Of a stretch of DNA of 64,000 nucleotides, positions 63,208 to 64,000 are shown one piece after another (position 1 is the stretch's first letter; each line of letters starts with the position of its first letter). This DNA is from Maribacter aquimaris (lineage in GTDB: Bacteria > Bacteroidota > Bacteroidia > Flavobacteriales > Flavobacteriaceae). The translations under genes and the position numbers were made by a program. The stretch lies in NCBI RefSeq assembly GCF_014596745.1, contig NZ_JABTCF010000002.1:248001-312000 (forward strand), given 5' to 3'. The notes beneath the pieces were generated by a model. It was not told the origin of the DNA. It did no database searches and saw only the letters and a program-made list of their open reading frames with translations.

Positions 63208-64000
63208 ATGAGAAATAAAACTGCTTTTTTAATGGTGGTTCTTGGTCTACTTGGAGTATGTGCCCAGGCACAGGAAAAAAAGTTGAGCAAGGAAGAAGCC
63301 ATTACCCTCGCCTTGGAGAACAATTACGGTATTAACGTAGCCAAAAACGAGGTTGAGGTTGCAGGGAACAATAAAGGCATATTGAATTCCGGTTATTTGC
63401 CAACACTTACGGGTACCGCCGGGGCCAATTATGGTCGGGACGATTCCGTTATTGAGTTTCCAGGCCAGTTCAATGAGGATGGGAGTCCAAGGGGGGATGT
63501 TGAACTCGATAAGGCGGAAGCCCAATCCTATTCCTCCGCCTTAACGGCCAGATATACTTTGTTCGATGGTCTAGGACGATTTTACAATTATAAAAAATTG
63601 AAGGAACAATATCAATTGACCGAACTACAGGCCAGGGAAACCATAGAAAATACTATAGTACAATTGTTCAGTGTTTACTATGAAATCGCGAGGCTTACTG
63701 AAAATGAATATGTATTGGGGAAAACGCTCAATATATCCAAGGATCGGTATAAGAGAGCGCAATATGCCTTCGAATACGGTCAGAGTACCAAATTGGATGT
63801 TCTTAATGCCCAAGTGGATATTACCAATGATAGTATAAATGTGTTGAATACACGGCAAGAATTGTCCAATGCTAAACGGGACCTTAATGTGCTCTTGAGC
63901 CAAGATCTTAATATGCTTTATACTGTAGATACCTTGGTTACTTTTATACCGAAGATTAAATTGGAAGCGTTTGTTGAACAGGCAAAAATCAATAACGTTT
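63208..64000 (+). CDS. TolC family outer-membrane channel, 5' part
   Basis: The gene runs off the window end; about 264 codons are visible. The chosen ATG gives a signal peptide (MRNKTAFLMVVLGLLGVCAQAQ); an in-frame ATG at 63130 overlapping the pump stop would add 26 residues and hide the signal. The mature part starts KLSKEEAITLALENNYG and has the coiled helices of TolC (YSSALTARYTLFDGLGRF; AFEYGQSTKLDVLNAQVDI). It completes the tripartite efflux system. Whether the 3' half is intact is unknown. Confidence 0.92.
   Translation, partial: MRNKTAFLMVVLGLLGVCAQAQEKKLSKEEAITLALENNYGINVAKNEVEVAGNNKGILNSGYLPTLTGTAGANYGRDDSVIEFPGQFNEDGSPRGDVELDKAEAQSYSSALTARYTLFDGLGRFYNYKKLKEQYQLTELQARETIENTIVQLFSVYYEIARLTENEYVLGKTLNISKDRYKRAQYAFEYGQSTKLDVLNAQVDITNDSINVLNTRQELSNAKRDLNVLLSQDLNMLYTVDTLVTFIPKIKLEAFVEQAKINNV

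Overview
The window is chromosomal DNA from a member of the Bacteroidota, very probably a marine Flavobacteriaceae (Maribacter/Zobellia/Arenibacter-like; the genus is a guess). Evidence: the type IX secretion/gliding core gldK-gldL-gldM-gldN, a Flavobacteriia-type GYDIA GHMP kinase beside a class II HMG-CoA reductase, LptE, an HYC_CC_PP protein, TonB-dependent receptor logic, few Shine-Dalgarno sites, and several promoters of the Bacteroidota form TTG-N(16-21)-TAnnTTTG. No rRNA, tRNA, intact prophage or insertion sequence was seen.

Layout. 1-2.6 kb: end of a PpiD-like foldase, a shared bidirectional terminator, then a mevalonate-pathway pair (GHMP kinase, HMG-CoA reductase) on the minus strand. 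2.7-8.2 kb: peptide-use cluster (dipeptidyl peptidase IV plus two POT peptide transporters). 8.2-13.1 kb, minus strand: comEC, an NlpC/P60 lipoprotein, lpxB, a small membrane protein and surE; a Prc/Tsp-type protease diverges from them. 15.5-18.0 kb: a gene-poor accessory island of about 2.5 kb, described below. 18-21.4 kb: sugar porter, msrB, membrane-anchored nuclease. 21.4-28.6 kb, minus strand: rod-shape operon mreB-mreC-mreD-pbp2-rodA, with purH upstream. 28.8-29.2 kb: a GAF protein. 29.4-35.7 kb: copper cluster (HYC_CC_PP protein, HMA-AraC fusion regulator, CopA ATPase, TonB receptor, secreted HMA protein). 35.9-42.7 kb, minus strand: groES-groEL and the miaB/sigma-54-type regulator/lptE/TPR/secG envelope operon. 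42.8-53.5 kb: membrane protein, LVIVD lipoprotein, topA, an arginase-fold protein lacking several metal ligands, then gldKLMN. 53.6-58.1 kb: FAD oxidoreductase, DUF983 protein, ABC-F ATPase, secreted LRR protein. 58.2-64 kb: MarR-controlled RND efflux operon (marR, adaptor, pump, TolC-like channel cut by the window end).

The most unusual region is 15.6-17.8 kb. It holds two blocks of a higher-order tandem repeat: units of about 200 bp, each made of four roughly 50-bp subunits sharing the core TCGAGCGCAGTCGAGA. Between the blocks lie two gene relics. One is a GIY-YIG nuclease fragment of about 41 codons; the other is a type II-like cas2 that appears to have lost one base near its start. The cas2 segment is bracketed by a perfect 27-bp inverted repeat made of the same core, and the GIY-YIG fragment by an imperfect inverted pair. 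No cas1, cas9 or true CRISPR repeat is present. I read this as a repeat-driven cassette or scrapyard; its mechanism is unknown and it is the best candidate here for something undescribed.

Most other genes are ordinary Flavobacteriaceae core functions in recognisable operons. Secondary points of interest are the degenerate arginase next to gldK, the metal-binding AraC fusion, the palindromic MarR operator, and a GAF-type methionine sulfoxide reductase homologue lacking one of its three redox cysteines.
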